The notes: generated from the letters alone by a model not told the origin. A stretch of DNA of 64,000 bases from Mesorhizobium prunaredense (GCF_900156895.1 NZ_FTPD01000027.1:17997-81996); one strand, 5' to 3'; counted from the stretch's first letter, positions 50,841 through 60,575 are shown. Numbers and translations are program-made.

Positions 50841-52268
50841 ATGGAAAAAGCCGAAATCGGCCTGATCGGCCTTGGCACGATGGGCTCCAACCTGGCGCTC
50901 AACATTGCCGAGAAGGGGCACCGCATAGCCGTTTTCAACCGCACCGCGGCACGTACCGATGCCTTTGTCGAGAGTGCCGGGGCGCTCAGGGATATGGTGG
51001 TGCCCTGCTACAGCCTGGAGGAACTCGCCGCCGCCATCCGGCCGCCGCGGCCGATCATCATCATGGTGCTGGCCGGCAAGCCGGTCGACGAGCAGATCGA
51101 GGCACTGCGCGGCGTGCTGTCGGCCAACGACATCGTCATCGATGCCGGCAACGCCAATTTCCGCGACACGATGCGGCGCTTCTCCGAGCTTTCCGATTCG
51201 GGTCTCACCTTCATCGGCATGGGCGTGTCCGGCGGCGAGGAGGGCGCGCGCCATGGACCGTCGATCATGGTCGGCGGCACGGAACAGTCCTGGAAACGCG
51301 TCGAAAAGGTGCTGACCGCCATTTCGGCCAAGTTCAGGGATGAGCCCTGTGCGGCATGGCTTGGCACCGATGGCGCGGGGCATTTCGTCAAGACCATCCA
51401 CAACGGCATCGAATATGCCGACATGCAGATGATCGCCGAGATCTACGGCATTTTGCGCGACGGCTTAAGCATGGGGCCGAGGGAGATCGCACAGGTGTTT
51501 GCCGGCTGGAACAAGGGCCGGCTCAACTCCTATCTGATCGAGATCACCGCCAAGGTGCTGGCCGCCGACGATCCGAAGACAGGCAAGCCGGTGGTCGACA
51601 TCATCCTCGACCGCGCCGGCCAGAAGGGCACCGGCAAATGGTCGGTGATCGAGGCGCAGCAGCTCGGCATTCCGGCCACCGCGATCGAGGCCGCGGTGGC
51701 GGCGCGCGTCCTGTCGTCGATCAAGGACGAGCGCCTGGCCGCCGAAAAGGCCTATGGCAAAGGCGGCGTGACCAGGATTTCCGGAGACAAGGACGCGCTT
51801 CTTAGCGATCTCGAACTGGCGCTGTTCGCCGGCAAGATATCAGCCTATGCGCAAGGCTTCGCGGTGATGAGCGGCGCGTCGAAGGAGTTCAACTGGAACC
51901 TGCCGATGCCGACCATCGCCAAGATATGGCGGGCCGGCTGCATCATCCGCTCGCAATTGCTGGACACGATGGCGGAAGCCTTCGGCACCGGCGGGGCGGC
52001 CACCAATCTTTTGATGGCACCGGCCTTCATCGCGATGATGCAGGAAGCGCATCCATCGCTGCGGCGCATCGTGGCAAGGGCGTCGGAAGCCGGCTCACCG
52101 GTGCCGGCGCTGTCGTCGGCGCTTGCTTATTTCGACAGCTACCGCCAGGGCCGCGGCACCTCGAACCTGATCCAGGCGCAACGCGATTTCTTCGGCGCGC
52201 ACGGCTTCGAGCGTATCGACGGGCAGGGCGCGTACCATGGTCCGTGGGGAAGCGGGGCGGCGGGTTAG
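50841..52268 (+). CDS. gnd: 6-phosphogluconate dehydrogenase, decarboxylating
   Basis: This 475-residue enzyme converts 6-phosphogluconate to ribulose 5-phosphate with NADP in the oxidative pentose phosphate pathway. The Rossmann motif is GLIGLGTMGSNLALNIAEKG (about 7-26). The signature includes FIGMGVSGGEEGARHGPSIM, the catalytic lysine and histidine-asparagine in GHFVKTIHNGIEYADMQ, and GTGKWSVIEAQQLG. Length is full. A partial copy of bases 51604-51828 of this gene lies 11.7 kb downstream, and the DNA between looks acquired. It is a core housekeeping gene, in contrast to what follows. Confidence 0.97.
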   Translation: MEKAEIGLIGLGTMGSNLALNIAEKGHRIAVFNRTAARTDAFVESAGALRDMVVPCYSLEELAAAIRPPRPIIIMVLAGKPVDEQIEALRGVLSANDIVIDAGNANFRDTMRRFSELSDSGLTFIGMGVSGGEEGARHGPSIMVGGTEQSWKRVEKVLTAISAKFRDEPCAAWLGTDGAGHFVKTIHNGIEYADMQMIAEIYGILRDGLSMGPREIAQVFAGWNKGRLNSYLIEITAKVLAADDPKTGKPVVDIILDRAGQKGTGKWSVIEAQQLGIPATAIEAAVAARVLSSIKDERLAAEKAYGKGGVTRISGDKDALLSDLELALFAGKISAYAQGFAVMSGASKEFNWNLPMPTIAKIWRAGCIIRSQLLDTMAEAFGTGGAATNLLMAPAFIAMMQEAHPSLRRIVARASEAGSPVPALSSALAYFDSYRQGRGTSNLIQAQRDFFGAHGFERIDGQGAYHGPWGSGAAG

Positions 52269-52734
52269 CGCCGCGAAATCGGTCATTGAGATGATCTTTG
52301 CTGTTGCCCGATAGCAGTCGCGGCCGGCGATCACCCTGGACATCGTAGTTGCGCCAGAAGCAGCCGTTAAGCGATCAATTCCGAGCGCCGGAGCCGGACC
52401 CATCGCGGTCATTGGCACGCGCTGACGAATCTTTGGGCGCGCGAGCCTACAGACTCGAGTCGATCGGGGCACAAAGCCGAACAAGCAGCAGGGCAGCCCA
52501 GCCCGCCGTTACTCGGTTTGACGGGCCACGGCCCATCGCCGATCGGGAAGACGCACGTTCGAGATCGGGTCGTTGGCCGGAAAGTCCGATCACCGCTGGC
52601 GCCGCCTTCCTGGTTCGTTGTTGCCGGGCGACCCGAGTGGTAGGGTGGCGGCGAGTTCAGGCAAAATAGCTTTACAGCACTCCAAGCGTCATGACTTTCG
52701 TGTCGCGCGCTGCAGCCGCGGCGAAGAGTATCCA
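52269..52734. other. Gap between gnd and the sensor kinase gene
   Basis: This 466-base stretch holds no gene I can support. Short frames on both strands have no family features and no good ribosome sites. I found no tRNA or clear attachment site in it. It marks the change from the normal GC-rich codon style of gnd to the less biased style of the two-component genes. Confidence 0.5.
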
Positions 52735-54330
52735 ATGGAGAGAACAGCCGTGACTGCCCCAGAGGAAGAATTTTTTGTCCTCTCAGACCTGTCGCCAGGT
52801 TCAGCGCAGAAATGGCTCGCTCTTGCTGTCGTGCTCGGCTTGTTGCTCCTTGTATTCATCGCCGCCGGGCCGCTCTCGAGCGTCGAGCCACGCCGGATCG
52901 ACGCCTTCGTCCCGGCCTACACGACGGCGATGTTCGTGAACGACTCGATCACCGCGATTCTCCTATTCGCCCAGTTCTCCATTCTCCGCTCGCGCGCCAT
53001 CCTCGTGATCGCGAGTGGCTATGTTTTCACAGCCCTTATCCTCATTCCGTGGATCTTGGCGTTTCCAGGTGTATTTGTGCCCGGTAGAGGTCTGATCGGC
53101 GGTCTGCAGAGTACGTCCTGGCTCTACTTTTCGTGGCACGCCGGGTTCTCCATGTTCGTAATAGGGTACGCCTTGCTAAAGGATGCGGACCCCGACAAGC
53201 GGCTCTGGCGGGGTACTGTTGGTGCGGCGATAGCCCTAAGTGTCGCCTTGACGGCGGTAGTCGTGTTGGCTGCGGCGTATGTCTGCGTAGCTCTTGAAGC
53301 GATGTTGCCCGGCGTGGTGCTGGATTCCCTCCGTCTTAGCCCGCTGTGGCCTTATGTTGGGGCGCCCGTCGCGCTTGTAAGTATTGTGGCCCTCGTCCTG
53401 CTTTGGATCAGGCAACGCTCGATGCTCGATCTTTGGTTGATGGTCGTTATGTTCCTGTACGCGATAGAGATACCTTTAAGCTACTACCCTACTCCGGTCC
53501 GCTTTAGCATCGATTGGTACGCTGTTCGGATCATCGGGTTCTTTTCGAGTAGTCTCGTCCTGATTGTCATGCTGTACGAGATAACGACGCTTTATGCACG
53601 GCTTCTCGGAGCGGTCCGTGGCCAGCGTCAGGAGCGCGAGGCGCGACTGGTAACCGGCGACGCCGTCGCAGCCACGGTTGCACATGAAGTCAAACAACCT
53701 CTGTCTGGCATGATAACGAGTGCCGATGCGGGCTTGCGCTTTCTCAATCGCTCGATACCCGATCTGGAGGAAGCAAAGGAGGCATTCAAGCAGATTATCG
53801 CCGGCGGCCATCGCGCGGCAGCGCTGATTGAAGGTATTAGAACGATCTTCAAGAAAGAGGACCGGAAGAGAGCTTCGCTCGACCTCAACGACCTCATCAG
53901 GGAAACCCTCGCCTTGGTGCGAGAGGGCCTAGCGAAACACCGGATACTGGTCGAAGCCGAGCTAGACGCGCGCCAGCCACAGGTAACAGGTGACCGAATT
54001 CAGCTACAGCAGCTACTCGTAAACCTGATCACGAACGCGATCGATGCCATGACCACCGTCGGCGGATCGCGGGTGCTGTCTGTGAAATCTAAGGTGCATG
54101 ACGATGGCCATGTAACGGTTTCGGTTGCGGACACTGGGACAGGAATTGGTCCGCAAGACATTGATCGAATATTCAATCCGCTCTTCACGACAAAGCCCGA
54201 CGGTATGGGGATGGGCCTGTCGATCTGCAGGTCGATCGTCGAAGCCCACGATGGGCGGTTGTGGGCTGCCCCGAACACGCCTCGGGGTGCTATTTTTCAT
54301 TTTAGCTCAATTCGCTCTGTCTCCACATGA
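52735..54330 (+). CDS. Membrane sensor histidine kinase with MASE4-like domain
   Basis: This 531-residue kinase starts at the ATG at 52735 (MERTAVTAPEEEFF). About eight hydrophobic helices (about 28-290) resemble the MASE4-type membrane sensor domain. The kinase core follows: H-box HEVKQPLSGMITSAD with histidine 317, N-box LLVNLITNAIDAMT, G1 VADTGTGIGPQDIDR, F-box NPLFTTKP and G2 GMGMGLSICRSIVE. It is followed by a response regulator 12 bases later and a single-domain receiver. Codon choice is less GC-biased than in gnd, a sign of different origin. The signal is unknown. Confidence 0.88.
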   Translation: MERTAVTAPEEEFFVLSDLSPGSAQKWLALAVVLGLLLLVFIAAGPLSSVEPRRIDAFVPAYTTAMFVNDSITAILLFAQFSILRSRAILVIASGYVFTALILIPWILAFPGVFVPGRGLIGGLQSTSWLYFSWHAGFSMFVIGYALLKDADPDKRLWRGTVGAAIALSVALTAVVVLAAAYVCVALEAMLPGVVLDSLRLSPLWPYVGAPVALVSIVALVLLWIRQRSMLDLWLMVVMFLYAIEIPLSYYPTPVRFSIDWYAVRIIGFFSSSLVLIVMLYEITTLYARLLGAVRGQRQEREARLVTGDAVAATVAHEVKQPLSGMITSADAGLRFLNRSIPDLEEAKEAFKQIIAGGHRAAALIEGIRTIFKKEDRKRASLDLNDLIRETLALVREGLAKHRILVEAELDARQPQVTGDRIQLQQLLVNLITNAIDAMTTVGGSRVLSVKSKVHDDGHVTVSVADTGTGIGPQDIDRIFNPLFTTKPDGMGMGLSICRSIVEAHDGRLWAAPNTPRGAIFHFSSIRSVST

Positions 54331-54342
54331 CGAGGATCCGCT

Positions 54343-55005
54343 GTGATCAAAGTCGCACTGAAGAGTTCGCAGCCGACGACTGAGGTCGAGCCTGCTGTCT
54401 ATGTGATCGATGACGACGCCGGAATCCGCGACTCGCTCGGCCTGTTGTTCCGCTCGGTCGGTTTGCGCGCCGAACTATTCCGTTCGGCGAACGAACTCAT
54501 GCAAAGCAAGCTGCCTCCGATTCCGAGCTGCCTGGTTCTCGATGTTCGCCTACCGGGGTTGAGCGGCTTCGAGCTTCATGCCGAGTTGACCAAGGCCGAT
54601 GTCCATATTCCCATCATCTTCATCACTGCACACGGCGATATCCCCATGTCCGTACGGGCTATGAAAGCCGGCGCCGTCGACTTCATTACCAAGCCGTTTC
54701 GCGACCAGGATATGTTGGATGCCGTCACCGCCGCGATCACCCGCGACCGGGCCAGGCTGGATGCCGATCGCGCGCGGCTCGACTTAAAGGGCCTGTTCGA
54801 CAGCCTGACGTCGCGCGAACAGGAGGTGATGGCGCTCGTCGCTACCGGCTTAATGAACAAGCAGATCGCCGCTCACATCGGCCTCAGCGAGATTACGGTT
54901 AAGATTCATCGCGGCCACGCGATGAAGAAGATGCGTGCGAAATCGCTCGCGGACCTGGTCAAAATGGCCGAAGCTCTCGGTATCGGCCGGGAAATGTCCT
55001 CGTAG
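54343..55005 (+). CDS. FixJ-type response regulator
   Basis: This 220-residue regulator uses a GTG start at 54343. The receiver domain (about 17-130) has the acidic pair VIDDDAG, phosphorylated aspartate 67 in LVLDVRLPG, the threonine in IFITAHGD and lysine in FITKPFRDQDML. A LuxR-type helix-turn-helix (about 155-215) follows: LTSREQEVMALVATGLMNKQ, then IAAHIGLSEITVKIHR. It is immediately downstream of the sensor kinase and should be its partner. Targets probably include the downstream hydrolase genes or a distant promoter; unknown. Confidence 0.93.
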   Translation: MIKVALKSSQPTTEVEPAVYVIDDDAGIRDSLGLLFRSVGLRAELFRSANELMQSKLPPIPSCLVLDVRLPGLSGFELHAELTKADVHIPIIFITAHGDIPMSVRAMKAGAVDFITKPFRDQDMLDAVTAAITRDRARLDADRARLDLKGLFDSLTSREQEVMALVATGLMNKQIAAHIGLSEITVKIHRGHAMKKMRAKSLADLVKMAEALGIGREMSS

Positions 55006-55015
55006 CCTCATATCT

Positions 55016-55465
55016 ATGTATGACTTTCGAACACAGCCGACTCGTACCATTGTCGGTGCGCATAGATGGGCCAATCGCTTGCCAGACACCCGCGTTATTT
55101 CAATCGTCGACGATGACGAATCCATTCGAAGCGGAACTGCGAGTCTTGTACGGTCGCTTGGGTTTGTCGCCCACGCTTTCCCATCCGCACGTGCGTTCTT
55201 GCATTCAGAACAACTGGCTCAAACCTCGTGTCTGATTTCAGACATCCAGATGCCGGAGATGAGCGGAATCGAGTTGCACGATATCTTGCGCACGCGTGGA
55301 CATAACACGCCCATCATTTTCATCACGGCCTTTCCCGATGAAAAGGCGCACTCTCAAGCGTTGGTTCGAGGCGCCGTCTGCTTTTTGAGCAAGCCTTTAG
55401 ACGGCGACACGCTGTCTCGTTGCCTCGACGTTGCATTGAAAAACAATGCCGGTGAGGGCGACTAG
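55016..55465 (+). CDS. Stand-alone response-regulator receiver domain
   Basis: This protein is up to 149 residues from the ATG at 55016, which lacks a good ribosome site; a TTG near 55079 (LPDTRVISIVDDD) may be the true start. It is a single receiver domain: acidic pair IVDDDES, phosphorylated aspartate in CLISDIQMPEMSG, threonine in IFITAFPDEKA and lysine in CFLSKPLDGDTL. There is no output domain. It could act as a phosphate sink or a second receiver for the upstream kinase. Confidence 0.82.
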   Translation: MYDFRTQPTRTIVGAHRWANRLPDTRVISIVDDDESIRSGTASLVRSLGFVAHAFPSARAFLHSEQLAQTSCLISDIQMPEMSGIELHDILRTRGHNTPIIFITAFPDEKAHSQALVRGAVCFLSKPLDGDTLSRCLDVALKNNAGEGD

Positions 55466-55702
55466 CGCGTCGCTGATCGCTGGCGCGATCAGGCTCAGCA
55501 GACCCTAAAGTCCAATCGTCGATGCGCATCCGTTCAACCGAGGGACGCTCGGGCCCGTTGGGGCCAATAAACCTAGGTATGACCGCCATAAACGAAAATG
55601 CGGTCACGACCAACCTACGTCCGATGGAGCGCGCACTGGAGTGAGAGCACAACTAAAGTGTTCAACCACTCTAATGGCATCGCGCAACGAAGGAGACTGA
55701 TC

Positions 55703-57064
55703 ATGTCCACGGCATCACCGGCGCCAAATCGGCGCGACTTTCTTGCCACATCGGCCACCGCATTGCTTGCCACTTCGGCAGGTGCTGCCGCGTTCAACTT
55801 CACCTCGTCTCAGCCGGCGGCCGCGGCCGAAGCCAGTTCAATCCGCCCCTTCACCGTCAGCTTCCCGCAGGAGGAGATCGACGAGCTACGCCGTCGCATC
55901 GCCGCCACGCGTTGGCCCGATCGCGAGTTGGTGTCCGAAGCAGCTTCTCGGCGGACTTCGGCGACGTTGGCGGCAGGCGACACACAAGGCGTGCAACTCG
56001 CGACGATGCAGAAGCTCATCCAGTACTGGGGAACGGAATATGATTGGAGCAAGTGCGAGGCGCAGCTGAAGTCGCTGCCGCATTTCGTCACCGAGATCGA
56101 CGGGCTGGACATCCACTTCATCCACGTGAAATCAAGCCATCAGGGTGCGCTGCCGGTCATCATCACGCACGGCTGGCCCGGTTCGGTCATCGAGCTGCTG
56201 AAGGTCATCGATCCGCTCACGAACCCCACGGCGCATGACGGAACCGCGGCCGACGCGTTCGACGTGGTGATCCCGTCGATGCCGGGCTACGGCTTTTCCG
56301 CCAAACCGACCCAACCCGGCTGGGATCCGATACGCATCGCGAAAGCGTGGACCGTGCTGATGAAGCGCCTCGGCTATAACCGGTTTGTCGCGCAGGGCGG
56401 CGATTGGGGGGCCCTCATCACCGAACAGATGGCTCTGATGGCGCCTCCCGAGCTGATCGCCATCCACACCAATATGCCAGCGACCATTCCGCCCGAGATT
56501 GTGAAGGCGCTTGCCGCCGGCAGTCCGCCTCCCGCCGATCTCGGGCCCGACGAAAAGCGCGCCTACGAGCAGGTCGCCTTCTTCTACAAGTTCGGCCTGG
56601 GCTATGCCAACGAGATGGCGCTTCGTCCGCAGACGCTTTACGGGCTCGTCGATTCACCGGCCGGCCTGGCGTCATGGATTCTCGATCACGATGCGGACAG
56701 TTATGCACTGATAGCCCGCTCCTTCGATGGGGAGCCGGAGGGCCTTACCCGCGACGACATCCTCGACAACATCACGCTCTATTGGCTGACCAACACGGCC
56801 ATCTCGTCGGCCCGGCTCTATTGGGAACACCGGCAAACGGCGAAGGCGGGCTTCTTCGACGCCAAAGGCATCACCATTCCCGTCGGCGTGAGCGCGAACC
56901 CCAGCGAGATCTACACGGCGCCGAAGAGTTGGACCGAGCGCGCGTTCCCGAAGCTCCTGCATTACGGCCACCCGCCCAAGGGCTGCCACTTCGCGGCATG
57001 GGAACAGCCGAAGTACTTCACCGACGACGTGCGCGCATCGTTCAAGACGTTGCGGACGGCGTGA
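55703..57064 (+). CDS. Exported epoxide hydrolase (EHN/alpha-beta hydrolase), Tat signal
   Basis: This 453-residue protein starts at the ATG at 55703, behind AAGGAGA. A twin-arginine signal peptide (NRRDFLATSATALLATSAGA, about 9-43) directs it to the periplasm. The epoxide hydrolase N-terminal domain follows: IRPFTVSFPQEEIDELRRR and TRWPDRE. The alpha/beta-hydrolase domain has HGWPGS (oxyanion, about 156-161), nucleophile aspartate 234 in QGGDWGALITEQM, and catalytic histidine in KGCHFAAWEQP. It is similar to the second hydrolase of this cluster. Substrate unknown; export is unusual for this family. Confidence 0.9.
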   Translation: MSTASPAPNRRDFLATSATALLATSAGAAAFNFTSSQPAAAAEASSIRPFTVSFPQEEIDELRRRIAATRWPDRELVSEAASRRTSATLAAGDTQGVQLATMQKLIQYWGTEYDWSKCEAQLKSLPHFVTEIDGLDIHFIHVKSSHQGALPVIITHGWPGSVIELLKVIDPLTNPTAHDGTAADAFDVVIPSMPGYGFSAKPTQPGWDPIRIAKAWTVLMKRLGYNRFVAQGGDWGALITEQMALMAPPELIAIHTNMPATIPPEIVKALAAGSPPPADLGPDEKRAYEQVAFFYKFGLGYANEMALRPQTLYGLVDSPAGLASWILDHDADSYALIARSFDGEPEGLTRDDILDNITLYWLTNTAISSARLYWEHRQTAKAGFFDAKGITIPVGVSANPSEIYTAPKSWTERAFPKLLHYGHPPKGCHFAAWEQPKYFTDDVRASFKTLRTA

Positions 57065-57153
57065 AGTGTTGAGCGGGGATGGCGCGCCGGACGTGCGCGT
57101 CACCCTCCGCCTGGCGATTAACCCCCAGCGCATCTCCAAAAGGAGAGAATGCA

Positions 57154-57582
57154 ATGAACCTTCTCATCCAGACGCTCACCGCACTCGCGGCTTGCACCGT
57201 GTTCGCCACGGGTGCGTTCGCCCAGAGCACGGTCGTGCCCATCGACAATGAGCCCGCGCCAAAGCTGATCGTGGAGCCGCCGCTTCCGGGTCCGTTGGCC
57301 GGGGGCGTGGTGTTCATCCCGTACCGGGTGGAGAACCTGCGCATCCTGCCTGTCGGTGGGCCGGCCGCGCGCAACGTGTCTCCGCGGGTCGGGCATCTGC
57401 ACCTCACCGTCGACGACCTGCCCTGGGCGTGGGCGGATTACGGTCAGAGCGACACCATCATCCTGGTGGGCATGCCGCGCGGTCAGCACAAGGTCCTAGT
57501 CGAGGTGGTGGACGCCGAAGGTAACGTCTTCACCAAGCAAACGGTGACGTTCCACTCGCCGGGCAAGGAGATTCAGCCATGA
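57154..57582 (+). CDS. Small secreted protein, DUF6130-like
   Basis: This 142-residue protein starts at the ATG at 57154, after AAAGGAGAGAA. The signal peptide is MNLLIQTLTALAACTVFATG, cleaved near AFA-QST. The mature domain is beta-rich with GHLHLTVDDLPWAWADYGQ and GMPRGQHKVLVEVVDAEGNVF, as in the small extracytoplasmic DUF6130 family. Its stop overlaps the start of the second epoxide hydrolase by four bases (ATGA), so the two are translationally coupled. Function unknown; it may assist the exported hydrolases. Confidence 0.8.
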   Translation: MNLLIQTLTALAACTVFATGAFAQSTVVPIDNEPAPKLIVEPPLPGPLAGGVVFIPYRVENLRILPVGGPAARNVSPRVGHLHLTVDDLPWAWADYGQSDTIILVGMPRGQHKVLVEVVDAEGNVFTKQTVTFHSPGKEIQP

Positions 57583-58856
57583 AGCTCCACAAGTTGGCGA
57601 CCGTGCTGGCATTTGGGCTTTGCTTCTTTTCCGCCTTGGCCAACGCCAGTGCGGCCGAAGATCGCTCGATCCGGCCCTTCACCGTCAGCATCCCGCAAGC
57701 GGCGCTCGAAGACCTTCGTCGGCGCATCGCCGAAACACGGTGGCCGGATCGCGAGACGGTCGATGACCAGTCGCAGGGCATACAGTTGGCGAAGCTGAAG
57801 CCGCTCGTCAAGTATTGGGGCACCGGCTACGACTGGCGAAAGGCCGAGGCCAAGCTCAACACCCTGCCTCAATTCATGACAACGATCGACGGCGTGGAGA
57901 CTCACTTCATTCACGTCCGCTCGAAGCATCCCAATGCTTTGCCGCTGATCATGACGCATGGCTGGCCCGGGTCGGTGTTCGAACTGCTCAAGACCGTGGG
58001 CCCGCTGACGGATCCCACAGCTCATGGCGGACGAGCGGAGGACGCGTTCGATCTCGTCCTGCCTTCGATGCCGGGATATGGCTTCTCCGGCAAACCGACA
58101 GAGACGGGTTGGGGACCTGATCGCATCGCGCAAACCTGGGCGGAGCTGATGAAACGCCTGGGTTACACCCGCTACGTCGCACAGGGTGGCGACTGGGGCT
58201 CCCCCGTCTCCAGCGCGATGGCGCGCCAGGCGCCGACAGGTCTGCTCGGCATTCATATTAACTTGCCGGCGGTGGTGCCGCCCGAGATCGCCGCGGTGCT
58301 CGCCGTCGGCGGGCCAGCGCCAACGGGACTCACGGATAAGGAACGCGCAGCGTTTGACGCGCTCAGCGCTGCAGCCAAGATGGGGAACAGATCCTACGCT
58401 ACGATGATGGGCACCCGGCCGCAGACGATCGGCTACGCCATCAATGACTCTCCCACAGGCCTCGCGGCGTGGATGCTCGGACATCCGGGCTTCTCACGCT
58501 GGACATACGACAACAGCGATCCCGAAAAGTCCCCGGACGAGGTGCTGGACGACATTACTCAGTACTGGCTGAGCAACAGCGCGACCTCAGCAGGGCGGCT
58601 GTACTGGGAGTACGGTGGACGCAGCGTTGTTTTTGCGGCCGTGGAGCGGACCCTCGAGATCGCGCTGCCGGTGGCCATCACGGTCTTTCCGGAGGAAACT
58701 TATCTGGCCCCGGAGACGTGGGCCCGGCGCGCCTATCCAAACCTGATTTACTTTCATGAGGTCGACAAGGGCGGTCATTTCGCCGCCTGGGAGCAGCCCG
58801 AACTGTTTTCCGCCGAGTTGCGTGCGGCGTTCCGACCGCTCCGACAAGATTTCTGA
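57579..58856 (+). CDS. Exported epoxide hydrolase (EHN/alpha-beta hydrolase), Sec signal
   Basis: This 425-residue protein is a diverged paralogue of the hydrolase at 55703. The signal peptide is Sec-type (MKLHKLATVLAFGLCFFSAL, cleaved near SAA-EDR) rather than Tat. The EHN domain begins IRPFTVSIPQAALEDLRRR, TRWPDRE. The catalytic features are HGWPGS (about 127-132), nucleophile aspartate 205 in QGGDWGSPVSS, and histidine in KGGHFAAWEQPELF. It is coupled to the DUF6130-like gene. Two exported copies with different export routes suggest related but non-identical substrates. Confidence 0.9.
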   Translation: MKLHKLATVLAFGLCFFSALANASAAEDRSIRPFTVSIPQAALEDLRRRIAETRWPDRETVDDQSQGIQLAKLKPLVKYWGTGYDWRKAEAKLNTLPQFMTTIDGVETHFIHVRSKHPNALPLIMTHGWPGSVFELLKTVGPLTDPTAHGGRAEDAFDLVLPSMPGYGFSGKPTETGWGPDRIAQTWAELMKRLGYTRYVAQGGDWGSPVSSAMARQAPTGLLGIHINLPAVVPPEIAAVLAVGGPAPTGLTDKERAAFDALSAAAKMGNRSYATMMGTRPQTIGYAINDSPTGLAAWMLGHPGFSRWTYDNSDPEKSPDEVLDDITQYWLSNSATSAGRLYWEYGGRSVVFAAVERTLEIALPVAITVFPEETYLAPETWARRAYPNLIYFHEVDKGGHFAAWEQPELFSAELRAAFRPLRQDF

Positions 58857-58923
58857 GGCGCGCGTACCAGGCACCAGCTCGGACGCGTTCAACGCTTAAC
58901 AGGTTAAACCTAAGGAGATCGAC

Positions 58924-59586
58924 ATGAGCAGCACCACTCTGACGCATAGCGAAAAACCGATCGAAACTCCCGGAACGCGGGCGCTCGACATGAAGCTCGA
59001 GGCCGTGGTTATCCCAGTTTCGGACGCAGCACGCTCCAAGCAGTTTTACGAAGGCCTGGGTTGGAGGCTCGACGGCGACTTCGTCGTCGGCGACACGTTC
59101 CGGGCGATGCAGTTCACGCCTCCGGGCTCGCCGGCCTCGATCCATTTCGGCACCGGCATCACGTCGGCCGCGCCCGGCTCCGCAAGCGGGCTTTTCCTCG
59201 TCGTGTCGGACATTGACGCCGCGCGCGCCGAACTCATTGGCCACGGCGTCGAGGTGAGCGAAGTGTTCCACCGCGCCGGTCCGGGCAAACCAGCGCTCAG
59301 CGGCAGGCATCCGGAGCGGCAGAGCTACTCCTCTTACGCAACCTTCAAGGATCCAGACGGCAACGAGTGGCTGCTGCAGGAGGTCACCACCCGGCTCCCT
59401 GGCCGGGTCGATTCCAATACGACGGACTATGCTTCGGTAGCGGACCTTGCGGCCGCAATGTGGCGCGCGGGGTTAGCCCACGGCGAGCACGAGAAGCGCA
59501 ACGGCGGCCAGCGCGATGAGAATTGGCCGGACTGGTACGCCAAGTACATGGTGGCGGAGCAGGCGGGCAAGCCGCTGCCGCTTTAA
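58924..59586 (+). CDS. VOC-family (glyoxalase-fold) protein
   Basis: This 220-residue protein has a VOC domain at about 20-165: DMKLEAVVIPVSDAARSKQFYEGLGWRL, with GLFLVVSDIDAARAEL and FKDPDGNEWLLQEV. The C-terminal tail (DLAAAMWRAGLAHGEHEKRN, then NWPDWYAKYMVAEQAG) is shared by a subgroup of these proteins. The ribosome site TAAGGAGAT precedes the ATG at 58924. The VOC fold includes dioxygenases, glyoxalases and antibiotic-binding proteins. It has no signal peptide, so it acts in the cytoplasm, unlike the hydrolases before it. Confidence 0.88.
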   Translation: MSSTTLTHSEKPIETPGTRALDMKLEAVVIPVSDAARSKQFYEGLGWRLDGDFVVGDTFRAMQFTPPGSPASIHFGTGITSAAPGSASGLFLVVSDIDAARAELIGHGVEVSEVFHRAGPGKPALSGRHPERQSYSSYATFKDPDGNEWLLQEVTTRLPGRVDSNTTDYASVADLAAAMWRAGLAHGEHEKRNGGQRDENWPDWYAKYMVAEQAGKPLPL

Positions 59587-59715
59587 GCAGCAACCGAAAT
59601 TGGGTGAGCGGGACGGGTCACCGTCCCGCCGCCAAACTTGGCCGGCGATTCAAGCCAGGTTTGCGGCTGATGGTTTCACGCGCAGTTGCCAGCGCAATCG
59701 AACGGGAGAGCAATC

Positions 59716-60522
59716 ATGACGTATTCCAAAATGGGCATTGCTCTGGTGACCGGCGCCTCGGCCGGGATCGGAGCGATCTACGCTGACCGGCTGGCGCGCC
59801 GCGGCTATGACCTCATTCTCGTGGCGCGCAGCCAGGAGAGGCTGGACGAAGTGGCCAAGCGCATCGCCGGCTCAACGAATAGCAACGTTAGCGCCGTTGC
59901 CGCTGACCTCAACGACAAGGCGGATCTGGGCCGGATCGAGACCTTGCTCGGCGCCGATCCCGCCATCACGATGTTGGTCAACAACGCTGGCATCGGCGCG
60001 GTCGCGCCGCTTTTGGAGTCCGACGTGGACAAAATGCAGGCGATGATCGAGCTCAACATCACAGCGCTGACTCGCCTGACTTATGCCGCGGCTCCGGCCT
60101 TTGTGGCGCGCGGCGGCGGCACAATCATCAACATCTCGTCAGCCGTCGCTATCGCGCCGGAAATCCTCAACGGTGTCTATGGCGCGACGAAAGCCTTTGT
60201 GCTCGCTTTCAGCCTTTCGCTCCACAAGGAGCTTGCGGACAAGAAGCTGCGCATCCAGGCGGTTCTGCCCGGCGCCATCGCCACCAATTTCTGGGACGTA
60301 TCAGGAGGTTCACTCGACGATCTGCCGAGCAAGGCGATCATGCAGTCCGATGACCTCGTCGACGCGGCCCTTGCCGGCCTCGACCAGGGCGAGTTGGTGA
60401 CTATTCCGTCGCTTCCCGACGTCGCCGACTGGCACGCCTATGAAGCGGCGCGGCAGAAACTCATCCCGAACCTTTCGCTCAACACCTCGCCGGCGCGGTA
60501 CGGCGTCGCCGTGGCCGCGTAA
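59716..60522 (+). CDS. SDR-family NAD(P)-dependent oxidoreductase
   Basis: This 268-residue short-chain dehydrogenase starts at the ATG at 59716, after GGGAGAGC; a longer frame from 59686 is less likely. The motifs are VTGASAGIGAIYADRLARRG, NNAGIGAVAP, NISSAVAIAPE (catalytic serine) and YGATKAFVLAFS (tyrosine and lysine). This DltE/YqjQ-like type is common among uncharacterised reductases. It follows the VOC gene by 129 bases with no recognisable feature between. Together with the hydrolases it may process an epoxide-derived alcohol or aldehyde. Confidence 0.9.
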   Translation: MTYSKMGIALVTGASAGIGAIYADRLARRGYDLILVARSQERLDEVAKRIAGSTNSNVSAVAADLNDKADLGRIETLLGADPAITMLVNNAGIGAVAPLLESDVDKMQAMIELNITALTRLTYAAAPAFVARGGGTIINISSAVAIAPEILNGVYGATKAFVLAFSLSLHKELADKKLRIQAVLPGAIATNFWDVSGGSLDDLPSKAIMQSDDLVDAALAGLDQGELVTIPSLPDVADWHAYEAARQKLIPNLSLNTSPARYGVAVAA

Positions 60523-60575
60523 GCAAGCGAAAACTCAGTGGGTCAGCCTGGGTAAAGCGCCAGAGGAGAATCAAA

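Noticed and set aside
52269..52734. tRNA gene or attachment site as island entry point after gnd
   Set aside because: I could not find a cloverleaf-compatible sequence or a direct repeat shared with the far end of the segment; only the gnd fragment links both ends.
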